A stretch of 64,000 nt of DNA, taken from positions 4,024,001 through 4,088,000 of the forward strand of contig CP143946.1 of assembly GCA_036419695.1 (NCBI GenBank), read 5' to 3'. The stretch is from [Clostridium] symbiosum. Lineage in GTDB: Bacteria > Bacillota > Clostridia > Lachnospirales > Lachnospiraceae. Positions 35,623 through 44,574 of this stretch are shown one piece after another (position 1 is the first letter of the stretch; each line of letters starts with the position of its first letter). The position numbers and the translations under genes are program-made. The notes under the pieces are model-generated. The model searched no databases. It saw only the letters and a list, made by a program, of their open reading frames with translations, and was not told where the DNA came from.

Positions 35623-35754
35623 TATGCACCCTCCATCAGCTCCCTGACGAAAATCCCGGAATTTTTCTTTCAAGGCTGATACCTGATACGTAAATTCCCA
35701 TGGCAGAAAATCTTACTGCAGTATTAGCCAGTTACTCCTTTATTCCTTCAACCC

Positions 35755-36240
35755 CTATTCCCGGTAAAGCTTTTCCCGGAATTCCTGCTCGTCCGCCGCT
35801 CTGAGCAAATCCTCCTGACGGGAATCTTCCAACAGTTTCTTTGTCAGTATGGCAAAGGACATCTCACCTTCTTCACGCATCTGCCTCATCGTCTTTTCTT
35901 CGTCATACTCATAAATACTCACTTTCATCGCCTCCGCTCTGTTGTTTCTCAGAAACTCTGCCAGCACATTGTCCCGGATACACTCTTCCACCGCTCGCTC
36001 TACCGCGTTCTTTAGGCTCATCGTCCCCGCATAGGTCCTCACCCGCTCCGTTATACTCTGCATAGTCACCCAGCGTTTTACAGGCCGATAAAAGCCTCTT
36101 ATTGTGTCCCTTATTGATATTGAGAAGGATCGCCCTCAGTTCCAGTGAATATTCTTCTTCCGACACGATAAACGCTTCCGACAGTTTCATCTCCTGTAAG
36201 TCGCCGATGTGATCGTGTTTTCCCTGTTCTGCATTTTTCT
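35755..36240 (-). pseudogene. Rpn-family (PD-(D/E)XK recombination-promoting nuclease) remnant, frameshifted
   Basis: Two overlapping frames together resemble the C-terminal half of an Rpn/transposase-like nuclease: KLSEAFIVSEEEYSLELRA then INKGHNKRLLSACKTLGDY in one frame, continuing as ERVRTYAGTMSLKNAVERAV with CIRDNVLAEFLRNNRAEAM in the other. The shift falls near 36050. Intact members are about 300 residues and carry the nuclease core in the missing N-terminal part. A GGAGG and ATG near 36240 start a frame that stops after 18 codons. The gene is dead. Confidence 0.8.
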
Positions 36241-36369
36241 CATTCCGTACCTCCTTTGTAACGCTGAAAGGTTGTCCGTAAACCTTACACCGTCTTCTGT
36301 AACCGCAGGAGGCCTCCGCCGCTTATCGATATTCCGGAAACCTCTCTGCATGATAAAATTGGGATCTGC

Positions 36370-36540
36370 AAAGCATCAAGATTTCCTGAAAATCTAAGTT
36401 TAAGAATTGACTTAAGACGCGGTTTTCCGCTTGAAATGTTAAGAAATAATATGCTTTGAATTTAGTATAGCACAGTGAAAATGAGAATTCTATCCCTTAT
36501 TATTTTTATTCAGGGCAAACGAATGGGGATTTAGTTGAGG
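36370..36540. repeat. 170-bp flanking duplication, copy a
   Basis: Nearly identical to 43452-43620 (a handful of substitutions). It abuts the outer end of hairpin copy 3, as its twin abuts copy 4. No gene is evident in it. It marks a segmental duplication rather than part of the element, since other copies lack it. Confidence 0.9.
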
Positions 36541-37385
36541 AATGAGAACGCCGCCGGGACTGTCGGGGGGCGGGATGGTGAGGGGAGGTTGTGAGTCTTC
36601 AGTCCCGGTTTGAGTTTGGTCGCGGGTGGGGAATCCGGGCAGAAAAAGTTCCTGCGGGAAACGCTTGCGCTCTTTGGAGTACATAACGGACACTAACCTC
36701 GAAAAAACCTCGGTAAGTGCCGATGGACTCCCAGGTTCCCTCCGGAATCTTTTTCTCCCGGATTCCCCACGGGAAGGTTATGACCGGGACTGAAGACGCG
36801 AAGGTTTTCGCCATCCCGAACCCCGGCCTGCGGCCGCTGAATTGTTCTTATTCCTTCAAAGGGGGGAGGAGGAGCGTCGCAACCACTATGTTCCTCCGAA
36901 TGCTTCAAAATATCTGTTATCAAATTCATCGTGAGATACCGTCAGACCGTAAAAGTATCGCAGCTTCGTAGTGGCCGCGACAGGGCCCTCCCCATTTAAG
37001 GTTAGAGACAATCAGCGTCCGGAGCGGACCATGTCCGGTGCCGCGAAAACCTCCGCCTGAGTCTTTTGTCCCCGGCGATAACCTGACGGGGGAAGGAGGC
37101 GGAATCAATTGTGAAGGGGATATGGGAGTCCGCCGGTGCCTGGCGACACATTGAGCACTTAGCGAGGTCTCTTCGAGCTTAGTGCAAAAGCGTGCGGTGG
37201 CAGGTCTTTTCGAGCCTGGCACCGCTGCGCACTCCAAAAAGCGCGAGCGGTCCCCGTAACAATTCATTCCGGCCGGATTCCCCCCTCACGACAACCTCCA
37301 ATCGGGGACAAAAGACTCAGCCAGCCCCCTCACCACACCGGACATAGTCCGTTCCGGACGCGTCCTCCTCACCTCAGTTAAATCC
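36527..37385. repeat. Composite giant-hairpin repeat, copy 3 (A-centre-C)
   Basis: An 859-bp copy whose right module is a divergent type C. Module A spans 36593-36799. Module C spans 37059-37318, with base arms GAGTCTTTTGTCCCC and GGGGACAAAAGACTC. Compared with A/B, bases CAG changed to TTG on one arm and CTG to CAA on the other, so pairing is kept. Module C also has extra stem-loops at its tip (GCACTTAGC with GCTTAGTGC; GGTGCCTGGC with GCCTGGCACC). The centre (about 36880-36990) is unlike that of copy 1. The right end touches the BCCT stop codon. Confidence 0.88.
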
Positions 37386-38933
37386 TTATTTCAACGTCTT
37401 ATCATATTTCTTATGGTTGAAAATCAATATTGCGCAGCTTACCGTCGTACCCAGCATGATAATTCCGGCAAACATGCCGCCAAAGTTGGCAATGATCTTT
37501 ACTCCGTTTACGCCTACCGTTGCAATCATAATATAAGCAAGTGTCATAACAATAATTCCCCAGGCAATTTTTAACCAGGATGGCGCTTCCGGGCTGTCCG
37601 GAGTAATTCCCTGTGTGGAGATTCCTGCCATAGCCGTCATATTGGAATTGCAGGCCGTTACAACGGATAAGAAAATGAGCAGCAGAAACAGTGGAATAAT
37701 AATCTGTGAGAACGGCATACTTCTCAGCATAGAATAAGGAACTGCCTCCACACCGACATTATTGTATACACCGACCAGATCAACGGCTCCGCTGACCTGT
37801 GCGAATAATGAGTTTCCACCGACGAGAATCATCCAGAGTGCACTTACCATTGCACATACGCCTACGTATAATGCCAGCGTCTGTTTTACGGTTCTTCCGT
37901 AAGCGATACGGCCCATGAAGGCTCCCGATGTCGGCGCCCATGCCATCCAGCTTGCCCAGTAGAAGGTGGTCCACCACTGCGGCCACTGGCTGTCGGCGGA
38001 AGCTCCTGTCAGCAGGGATTTTTCAAAAAAATTGGCAATAAATCCGCCGAATGCCTCTGTTCCCAGGTTAAATACAAACGCCGTAGCGCCAAAGAATAAC
38101 AGGAAAAGCAGGAAAACAACATAGCCGTATACATTAATATCGGCACAGAGCTTGATGCCCTTCTGAAGTCCGGAAACAGCCGTGGCAATAAAGATAGCAG
38201 CAATTACAACCGCAACGATCAGCCACATGGATGCATTGCTGGGAATACCGGTGAGTTCGGCAATTCCGCCGGACATATTCATAATACCCTGTCCCAGTGA
38301 GCCAGCCATACCTGCTCCAATACAGAATAATGTCATGGCATCGATAATTTTGGATGTATTTTTATTTTCAGCAAATTTTCCCAGTGCCGGAGCCATCTCG
38401 GAGGTAATGGAGAATGGTCTCTTTGCATTATAGTACATAAATCCAAACACAACCGCAGGTACCGTATAGATTGCGTATGGAATAAAGGTCCAGTGTAAAA
38501 ACATAGTCTCCATGGAGAATTTGAGGGCCTCGCTGCTCATGGGAGCGATTCCGGTCAGTTCCGTAGGAGGCGCGCTGAAATGTGCGATTGGCTCTGCAGG
38601 TCCCCAGAAGAGAACTCCGGCCGCCATCGTTGTAGTCAGGGCGATGGTAAACCATGAAAAAGTAGATATCTCAGGTTTGGCATCCTCACCGCCTATCCTG
38701 ACATTACCAAATTTTGAAAAAGCGGCTGCGATAGCTACCAGAACCGTTCCCACCGCGATAATGCTGAATACCCAGCCCACATTGGCAATAATCCAGTTAT
38801 TTACGTTATTAATCAGGTTTAAAAATGTATCCTTGCTGACAAGGCTGACAATAACAATTAAAAGCAGCAATATGAATGGCGGGAAAAATGTCATTTTCCG
38901 AAGCTGCATTGTACTCTTTTTATTCTTTTCCAT
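37386..38933 (-). CDS. BCCT family betaine/carnitine/choline-type transporter
   Basis: A 515-residue secondary transporter with about 12 helices. Signature residues lie in helix regions such as FSWFTIALTTTMAAGVLFWGPAEP and WASWMAWAPTSGAFMGRIAYG, the latter carrying the Trp-rich quaternary-ammonium site. The ATG at 38933 has GGAGGAGG before it. The operon order with a nitrilase-family amidase and an alpha/beta hydrolase suggests import of a betaine-like amide or ester that is then hydrolysed. A 221-bp near-identical fragment of this gene lies at 44247. Confidence 0.93.
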   Translation of the reverse strand: MEKNKKSTMQLRKMTFFPPFILLLLIVIVSLVSKDTFLNLINNVNNWIIANVGWVFSIIAVGTVLVAIAAAFSKFGNVRIGGEDAKPEISTFSWFTIALTTTMAAGVLFWGPAEPIAHFSAPPTELTGIAPMSSEALKFSMETMFLHWTFIPYAIYTVPAVVFGFMYYNAKRPFSITSEMAPALGKFAENKNTSKIIDAMTLFCIGAGMAGSLGQGIMNMSGGIAELTGIPSNASMWLIVAVVIAAIFIATAVSGLQKGIKLCADINVYGYVVFLLFLLFFGATAFVFNLGTEAFGGFIANFFEKSLLTGASADSQWPQWWTTFYWASWMAWAPTSGAFMGRIAYGRTVKQTLALYVGVCAMVSALWMILVGGNSLFAQVSGAVDLVGVYNNVGVEAVPYSMLRSMPFSQIIIPLFLLLIFLSVVTACNSNMTAMAGISTQGITPDSPEAPSWLKIAWGIIVMTLAYIMIATVGVNGVKIIANFGGMFAGIIMLGTTVSCAILIFNHKKYDKTLK

Positions 38934-38955
38934 GAAACGTTCCTCCTCCATCTCC

Positions 38956-39771
38956 CTATTGATCCGACAGAACTTTGTAATCTTCCGGATGGCGGTCAGT
39001 CAAAACCGTATTAAAATCGCGTTCTCTGCCGACTCTGTCCAAATCAATCTCCTGGTATAAAATTCCTTCTTCCTCTACCCCAAAGGCTGCCAGCACCTCT
39101 CCTACCGGGCTGATAACCTGACTTTTTCCTGCAAATATTTCTTCTCCGCTCTGGCCGCACCGGTTGACAGCCGCTACATAGAACAGATTGTCAAGAGCGC
39201 GGCAGGCCAGATTCAAATCCCACCACTCTTTAAAATAATGACTGGCTCTCCATGCGGCGGGAACAAGCATCAGCTGCGCTCCCTCTAGCGCCAGAATCCG
39301 GCTCGTCTCCGGAAAGCAGACGTCATAACAAATTACAATACCGATTTTCCCAAGTTTCGTGTCCCAAACAGGATAATCCTTCCCCCGCTGGAAATAAGTC
39401 CGCTCATCCCCTACCGGATGAGTTTTGGAATACGTTCCCTCTATGATTCCCTCATCGCTGATCAGAACCGCCGTATTTTCCGTTCCCCCGTTTTCCGCTG
39501 CAAATATAATCGGCGCCACCAGATAGATTTTAAGCTCCTTTGCCAGTTTTCTCATCTGCGTAACGGTCGGTCCTTCCAGTGTTTCCGCCATTTCCTTCAT
39601 GGCCGGAATATCCGTTCCAAGATATCCCGTATTGAACGCCTCAGGCAGACAAACCAGCGAAGCTCCGTTTTGGGCCGCCTCCCTGACCATATGGGAAGCC
39701 TTTTCGATGTTTGCTTCTTTATCCAGGAAACTGCAGTCCATCTGAACCATTGCTAACTTATATTGTTTCAC
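38956..39771 (-). CDS. Nitrilase-superfamily carbon-nitrogen hydrolase
   Basis: A 271-residue cytoplasmic amidase or nitrilase-like enzyme with the Glu-Lys-Cys triad: E44 in CLPEAFNTGY, K116 in YSKTHPVGD and C148 in VICYDVCFPE. It probably hydrolyses a small carboxamide. The start is GTG at 39771 behind AGGAGG. It lies between the BCCT gene (22 bp) and the alpha/beta hydrolase (100 bp), pointing to joint catabolism of the imported compound. Confidence 0.9.
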   Translation of the reverse strand: MKQYKLAMVQMDCSFLDKEANIEKASHMVREAAQNGASLVCLPEAFNTGYLGTDIPAMKEMAETLEGPTVTQMRKLAKELKIYLVAPIIFAAENGGTENTAVLISDEGIIEGTYSKTHPVGDERTYFQRGKDYPVWDTKLGKIGIVICYDVCFPETSRILALEGAQLMLVPAAWRASHYFKEWWDLNLACRALDNLFYVAAVNRCGQSGEEIFAGKSQVISPVGEVLAAFGVEEEGILYQEIDLDRVGRERDFNTVLTDRHPEDYKVLSDQ

Positions 39772-39874
39772 CCTGTTCCCCTCCTCCTTTATGAGCCAGG
39801 AGACCGGGAAAATCCGGCCTCCTATTTTTGTATCCCCTTTAAAATCTTGTAACAGTTTTTATATTTCTTCCTGA

Positions 39875-40801
39875 TTATAAGTACTTATTGAAAAATTCGC
39901 CTAACGCATCCGCCAGAGCCTCAAACTTCGGATCACCGTCAAACATCCACTCATTATGTTTTCCCTCTACATAGTAAAGCTCCTTCGGCTCATTTGCAAG
40001 GCGGTATGCCTCTTCTGCCTCGATCTTGTCATGAAGTTCATTGTATCTTCCATGGCCTACGAAAACTGCCTTCGGCGCCAGTTTTGGAAGTGTGGCTTCA
40101 ATGTTAAAACGGATAAAGGACTCTGCATATACGCTGGACATCGGAGTTGGGAATTCCTCACCGTTTGCCTCATTGGCCTGCTCGGAAACACCTCCGTTGA
40201 TTTTTTTCAGGGTCTGGTCTACGTAGAAATCTCCACTCTCGTCAATGTTCGGATAGAACTCGTAAGGATGTCTCAGAACCAGATCGCCTGTCGTGGCACG
40301 CTTAATCTTATCCTGCTCAAGAGCCCTGAGCATCTTGTTGTACTTATCATTTCCCATACCCATGCGCATCCAGCGTACACCGTTTACGAAAGAGTTCAGG
40401 GTGGCAACCGCTTTGACCGCCTCTTCCCTGGCCGTTACTTCCACGCAGACGGCTCCGCCGACGCCCCAGCCGATTAAACCGATCCTCTTCGGATCAATTT
40501 CAGGCTGTGCTTTCATGAAGTTTACGGCTGCTGCGACATCCTCCACCTCTCTTTCCAGAGTGGTGTACTTCTCCGTTCCCTCACTCGGTTTAAAACCGCG
40601 GTAATCAAAGCCCATGCAGACATATCCTCTTGCTGTCATTGCCCTTGAGAATAAAGCGGGATATACCATGTTCAGTCCCGTCCAGCCGGAGTTGGCAATG
40701 ATACACGGTCTCTTCTCTCCCTCTTTATAATCGTCGGGAAGATAAACGGTTCCTACCATTTTGTCGCCTTCGCTGTAAAATACGATTTCTCTTGTTTTCA
40801 T
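39875..40801 (-). CDS. Alpha/beta hydrolase-fold protein lacking the catalytic serine
   Basis: A 308-residue alpha/beta hydrolase related to dienelactone hydrolase and acyl-peptidase types. The oxyanion region (CIIANSGWTGLN), the MGFDYRGFKPSEG strand and a C-terminal His (GKHNEWMFD) are present. The nucleophile elbow reads GLIGWGVGGAV, with Gly113 where Ser or Cys is expected in G-x-S-x-G. Either the protein is non-catalytic or the nucleophile lies elsewhere. AAAGGAGAG supports the ATG at 40801. It heads the minus-strand operon with the nitrilase and BCCT genes and is divergent from an RpiR regulator. Confidence 0.82.
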   Translation of the reverse strand: MKTREIVFYSEGDKMVGTVYLPDDYKEGEKRPCIIANSGWTGLNMVYPALFSRAMTARGYVCMGFDYRGFKPSEGTEKYTTLEREVEDVAAAVNFMKAQPEIDPKRIGLIGWGVGGAVCVEVTAREEAVKAVATLNSFVNGVRWMRMGMGNDKYNKMLRALEQDKIKRATTGDLVLRHPYEFYPNIDESGDFYVDQTLKKINGGVSEQANEANGEEFPTPMSSVYAESFIRFNIEATLPKLAPKAVFVGHGRYNELHDKIEAEEAYRLANEPKELYYVEGKHNEWMFDGDPKFEALADALGEFFNKYL

Positions 40802-41031
40802 AACTTTCTCTCCTTTTTGATTTTCCTCATAATATGTTTTTTGTTTTTCCTTATTTCCTTGCTGTAACAACACTATACACCTCATAAAAGAATATTTCAA
40901 CCTTTTTATTTAAAATATTTATTTTTCATCCTTTTTAACAATTAAAATAATCTTTTTTGTTCATTTTACACATAAATAAATTCCTAATTCCTTTTTTCAA
41001 TAAAATTAATTTCACTTTAATACATAATCAT

Positions 41032-41060
41032 TTGACACTGTTTTCTCCCCGCCGTATAAT
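41032..41060 (+). promoter_or_regulatory. Consensus sigma-A promoter of the RpiR gene
   Basis: TTGACA (41032-41037), 17-bp spacer, TATAAT (41055-41060). Both boxes match the consensus exactly. Start of transcription would be near 41067, about 215 nt before the ATG. Confidence 0.9.
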
Positions 41061-41066
41061 AAACGT

Positions 41067-41281
41067 AACAATTCAGACATGATGTATTCCGCGGTGTATT
41101 TTCACGTTTTTTTGCGAAAACCCCAGGTTGTGCGGCGCGGCGCAACGAAAAGTGCGCGATGCGGACTTTTCATTACAATCAACGGTGTTTTTCACCGTTT
41201 CCGGGTATCATTTTATTACAGTTTGACCGAAGGATGAACTGTAACTAATAAACACAAGAATATCCCATGGAGGTATCGATT
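41067..41281 (+). ncRNA. Structured 5 prime leader of the RpiR gene
   Basis: Four consecutive stem-loops: 41127-41133 with 41140-41146; 41147-41153 with 41165-41171; 41181-41187 with 41193-41199 (AACGGTG/CACCGTT); and 41216-41223 with 41237-41244 (TTACAGTT/AACTGTAA). The first two are back to back and could stack. No known riboswitch class is recognised and no U-run is seen, so this is a candidate cis-acting RNA only. Confidence 0.45.
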
Positions 41282-42142
41282 ATGGAAAATAATATTATCG
41301 ACACGATCACCCAGATTAAAGATGTACTGCCTAAAAAGCAGAGAACCTTATGCAATTTTATTGTTTTAAATTATATAGATGCGGGTATGATGACTGTGGC
41401 GGAACTGGCCGAACACTCCGGCGTGGGACCTACCACGGTAATGCGGCTTGTAAAAACGCTTCAGTTTGACAGCTACAGTGATTTTCGCCGTGCACTTCTG
41501 AATGTTTCCCTGAAAAACAATGCATCTTCCTACATTGGGATTAAAAACAGCTTTCAGACCGTATCCAGCCACTCGGATTCCGATATTTTACACACGCTCT
41601 GGTTTGACACCACCCATACGGTTGAAAATTTTATAACACCTAAGAATATCGAGCAGATCGATAAAGCCCTCTCCCTGATGATGCAGAGTTCCCGCATTAA
41701 TTTGCTGGGCTTGCGCTCTTCCCGGACAGCTTCGCTTTATCTGGAGTCGGCAATCGACCGTTTTTATCCTCATGTGAGACAGCTCAGCGACGAAAGTGAA
41801 TTTTTATACGATAAAATATTCCGCCTGACGCCGGAAGAAGATGTGATCGTGATCTTCTCGGCCTGGCCCTGTACGAAGCGCACCATCGACGCCTCGGCCG
41901 TATGCCGGGACAAAGGCATACCGATTATCCTGATTACCAATACTTCCCTGAATCCGATTGCCAGGTATGCTGATATCATGATTGATACAAATTCGGTAAA
42001 TGCAGGCTGCGGCATCCTTCCTTTCATGTTTATTGCGGAAGCGCTTACCGCGGGTCTCGTCCGCCGACTCGGCCCGGATTCCATGAAGATACTAGAAGAA
42101 CTTGAAACAGAGCTGGAAAAAGTCGACATCTTTATCAGATAA
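41282..42142 (+). CDS. RpiR/MurR family transcriptional regulator
   Basis: A 286-residue regulator with an N-terminal HTH_6 domain (residues 1-75, KKQRTLCNFIVLNYIDAGMM; GVGPTTVMRLVKTLQF) and a C-terminal SIS domain (NLLGLRSSRTASLYLES; VIVIFSAWPCTKRT; IILITNTSLNPIA). It senses a phosphorylated or related small metabolite. GGAGG supports the ATG at 41282. It is divergent from the BCCT/amidase operon and upstream of the DUF6282-like gene. It probably regulates one or both. Confidence 0.9.
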   Translation: MENNIIDTITQIKDVLPKKQRTLCNFIVLNYIDAGMMTVAELAEHSGVGPTTVMRLVKTLQFDSYSDFRRALLNVSLKNNASSYIGIKNSFQTVSSHSDSDILHTLWFDTTHTVENFITPKNIEQIDKALSLMMQSSRINLLGLRSSRTASLYLESAIDRFYPHVRQLSDESEFLYDKIFRLTPEEDVIVIFSAWPCTKRTIDASAVCRDKGIPIILITNTSLNPIARYADIMIDTNSVNAGCGILPFMFIAEALTAGLVRRLGPDSMKILEELETELEKVDIFIR

Positions 42143-42200
42143 AAGAGCCATTTTCATAAAGTGCAGCCTGTACATTTCGTGCACGGCCTGCAGCCATAAA

Positions 42201-42257
42201 ACGGAGGGCATACCGCCAGGAGCTTTTTGAGAAAGCCGAATGGGGTATGCCCTCCGT
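42201..42257 (+). terminator. Long hairpin after the RpiR gene
   Basis: ACGGAGGGCATACC (42201-42214) pairs with GGTATGCCCTCCGT (42244-42257). A smaller GCTTT/AAAGC hairpin is nested in the loop. No U-run follows, so termination is uncertain. Confidence 0.55.
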
Positions 42258-42282
42258 CCCTGTAACTCCGGTACGTCTGACC

Positions 42283-42366
42283 TTATAAATACTTCTTGAA
42301 AAAATCAATCTAACGGGTCCGCCATAGACTCAAACTCCGGCGCTCCGTCAAACATCCACTCATATC
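42283..42366 (-). pseudogene. Remnant of a paralogous alpha/beta hydrolase C-terminus
   Basis: About 84 bp align with 39885-39958, the last 25 codons of the intact hydrolase. Translated on the minus strand it reads WMFDGAPEFESMADP then a stop and FFKKYL, against WMFDGDPKFEALADA and FFNKYL in the intact gene. It is a decayed duplicate. The rest of 42143-42556 is AT-rich, with no other gene visible. Confidence 0.8.
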
Positions 42367-42556
42367 ATTTCATTTCCAAAGAATTTCATTCGCCATATTT
42401 GTTCCTTTATTTGTCGTTTTACCTTTATAAAGACATGAATTTTCTTTTTTACATTATATTTTATGCTTTATTTTTGTATTCGATATTTACTATTCTCTAA
42501 AAAGGTGATATCATCTATTCAAATCAAAAAGAATACAAATTCCGAAAGGGGACATT

Positions 42557-43444
42557 ATGGAACAATCATTCTTTATTTCAGATTTATATCGTCAAAAAGC
42601 AAAAGAACTTATTAAAGGCGGCTATGATCTTCACACTCATACCGAACCCTCAGCCTTTCACCGGGCTCTGGATGATTTTGAGTTGATACAGGAGGCCGCA
42701 GATGCCGGAATGGCCGGCGTCATGATAAAAGCCCATTACGGCTGCACGGCATCGCGGGCAGCACTGGTAAATCTTCACAGTCACTGTTCAGCCAAAGCAT
42801 ACGGCGGACTTGTCCTGAATCATCCGGTCGGCGGACTGAACCCCTATGCGGTTGAAAACTCATTGAAAATGGGGGCTGTAATCATCTGGATGCCTACCAG
42901 AGATTCAGAAAACTGCCTGAAATATGGAGATATGCCGGGAGATTTTTTCTCACGCCCCGGAATTACAATTTTTGATGAAAACGGGAAACTAAAGAAAGAA
43001 ATTTTTGAGATTTTCGAGATTGTTAAAAAATATGGCGCTTACCTTGCAACTGGCCATCTGAATTCAGAGGAATCCTATGCATTATGTAAAGAGGGGCGCC
43101 GGTACGGTGTCAATATGATATTGACGCACCCTGAATGGGACCGCACCCAGTCCACCGGAGCCGTTCAGAAAGAGCTGGCCGATACCGGTGTGCTGATTGA
43201 AAAAAACTGGCTCAATATCGCCGAAGGCTCCGTCTCCGTTCAAAGGATGGCATCCAATATAAAAGAGGCAGGCACCGGCCGCGTCTATCTGGCAACCGAT
43301 CGCGGACAGTCCGGCTTCGAACATCCCGTTGAGGGAATGCTGCGCTTTATTGAAACACTGCTGGGCGAAGGTTTTACCGGACAGGAGATTAAAACCATGC
43401 TCTGCACTGTCCCCGGATATATTGTAAACAGGACTGCCCGCTGA
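42557..43444 (+). CDS. DUF6282-like metal-dependent hydrolase
   Basis: A 295-residue cytoplasmic protein resembling the amidohydrolase/PHP-like DUF6282 family. The metal motif DLHTHTEPS puts His at 26 and 28. Further metal-type residues appear in MIKAHYGCT, ATGHLNSEES, LTHPEWD and LATDRGQ. These fit a TIM-barrel hydrolase, but the reaction is unknown. AAAGGGG precedes the ATG. It is 415 bp downstream of the RpiR gene and near the BCCT/nitrilase operon, so it may take part in the same amide catabolism. Confidence 0.75.
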   Translation: MEQSFFISDLYRQKAKELIKGGYDLHTHTEPSAFHRALDDFELIQEAADAGMAGVMIKAHYGCTASRAALVNLHSHCSAKAYGGLVLNHPVGGLNPYAVENSLKMGAVIIWMPTRDSENCLKYGDMPGDFFSRPGITIFDENGKLKKEIFEIFEIVKKYGAYLATGHLNSEESYALCKEGRRYGVNMILTHPEWDRTQSTGAVQKELADTGVLIEKNWLNIAEGSVSVQRMASNIKEAGTGRVYLATDRGQSGFEHPVEGMLRFIETLLGEGFTGQEIKTMLCTVPGYIVNRTAR

Positions 43445-43451
43445 TGCTCCA

Positions 43452-43620
43452 AAAGCATCAAGATTTCCTGAAAATCTAAGTTTAAGAATTGACTTAAGAT
43501 GCGGTTTTCCGCTTGAAATGTTAAGAAATAATATGCTTTGAAATTAGTATAGTACAGTGAAAATGAGAATTCTATCCCTTATTGTTTTTATTCAGGGCAA
43601 ACGGATGAGGATTTAGTTGA
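43452..43620. repeat. 170-bp flanking duplication, copy b
   Basis: Near-identical to 36370-36540 and placed at the same distance from the outer end of a hairpin element (copy 4). It shows that copies 3 and 4 and their flanks are related by segmental duplication or recombination. Confidence 0.9.
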
Positions 43621-44246
43621 GATGCGAGGACGCCTCTGTAAGACGGCGGACGGGGGAGTGGGTTGGATGGATGAGTCTTCAGTCCCGGTTTATAGGTTGT
43701 GGTGAGGGGGAATCCGGAGAAAGACTTTCCTGTGGGGACACGCTCCCGCTTGTGAAGCGCACAGCGGATGCTAAGCTCGAAAGGACCTCGCTAAGCACCG
43801 GCGGGCTTCAAGGTCTCCCTTCGGAAAGTTTTTCTCCTCCTTCCCCGGGCAGTTTGTCGACGGGACTGAAGACTCAGCGAAGGTTGTTGCCCCGTCCGCC
43901 GGCTTCAGGGCTGATTGTCTCTTTCGTCAAGTAAGGGGGAGGTATTGTCTCGGCCACTATGTAGTCGTGAATCTTTTACCTTATGAAGATATTTCGGGCT
44001 GGATTCAGAGAAAAATCCAAAGCTATATTTAATGATGAATCAAATAATTCAATGGTTATTCAAGGATAGGTCAGATGCCAAAGCTCAGATTCATTAATTG
44101 AATACCATACAGAGGCATTCTCCCGTAATTCGAGGAAATGTAGCGGTAGCGACAATCCCTCCCCCCCCCTTTGAAGGAATAAGAACAAATCAGCGGCCGC
44201 AGGCCGAGGTTCGGGATGGCGAAAACCTCGGCGTCTTCAGTCCCGG
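43609..44246. repeat. Composite giant-hairpin repeat, copy 4 (B-centre-truncated A)
   Basis: Module B is complete at 43673-43875, with apical TGCTAAGC and GCTAAGCA. The centre matches copies 1 and 2. The A side stops after its first base arm GCGTCTTCAGTCCCGG (44231-44246). The remainder of the A hairpin is missing and the sequence passes directly into a BCCT gene fragment. The breakpoint at the hairpin base is consistent with deletion or recombination there. Confidence 0.88.
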
Positions 44247-44467
44247 GCCATAGCCGTCATATTGGAATTGCAGGCCGTTACAACGGATAAGAAAATGAGC
44301 AGCAGGAACAGTGGAATAATAATCTGTGAGAACGGCATACTTCTCAGCATAGAATAAGGAACTGCCTCCACGCCGACATTATTGTATGCACCGACCAGAT
44401 CAACGGCTCCGCTGAACTGGTCAAATAATGAGTTTCCACCGACGAGAATCATCCAGAGTGCACTTAC
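44247..44467 (-). pseudogene. BCCT transporter gene fragment
   Basis: 221 bp nearly identical (a few substitutions) to 37628-37847 inside the intact BCCT gene. It encodes an internal piece (MILVGGNSLFDQFSGAVDLV, ending TACNSNMTAMA) without either terminus. It adjoins the truncated hairpin copy 4. The rest of 44468-44790 holds only terminator hairpins. Confidence 0.95.
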
Positions 44468-44574
44468 ACAATTTCTCCATCCGGCAATTGATCCCTGATG
44501 AAATTATATTATCACGGCGTCTCTGTCTGTTCTCCGTTGTCAGCAGCGTCATCCCCCGGAACATTTTCCCCGGC

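Noticed and set aside
42201..42257. A riboswitch or small RNA gene after the RpiR gene
   Set aside because: A single long hairpin with a nested loop and no promoter in front is more simply a weak terminator.
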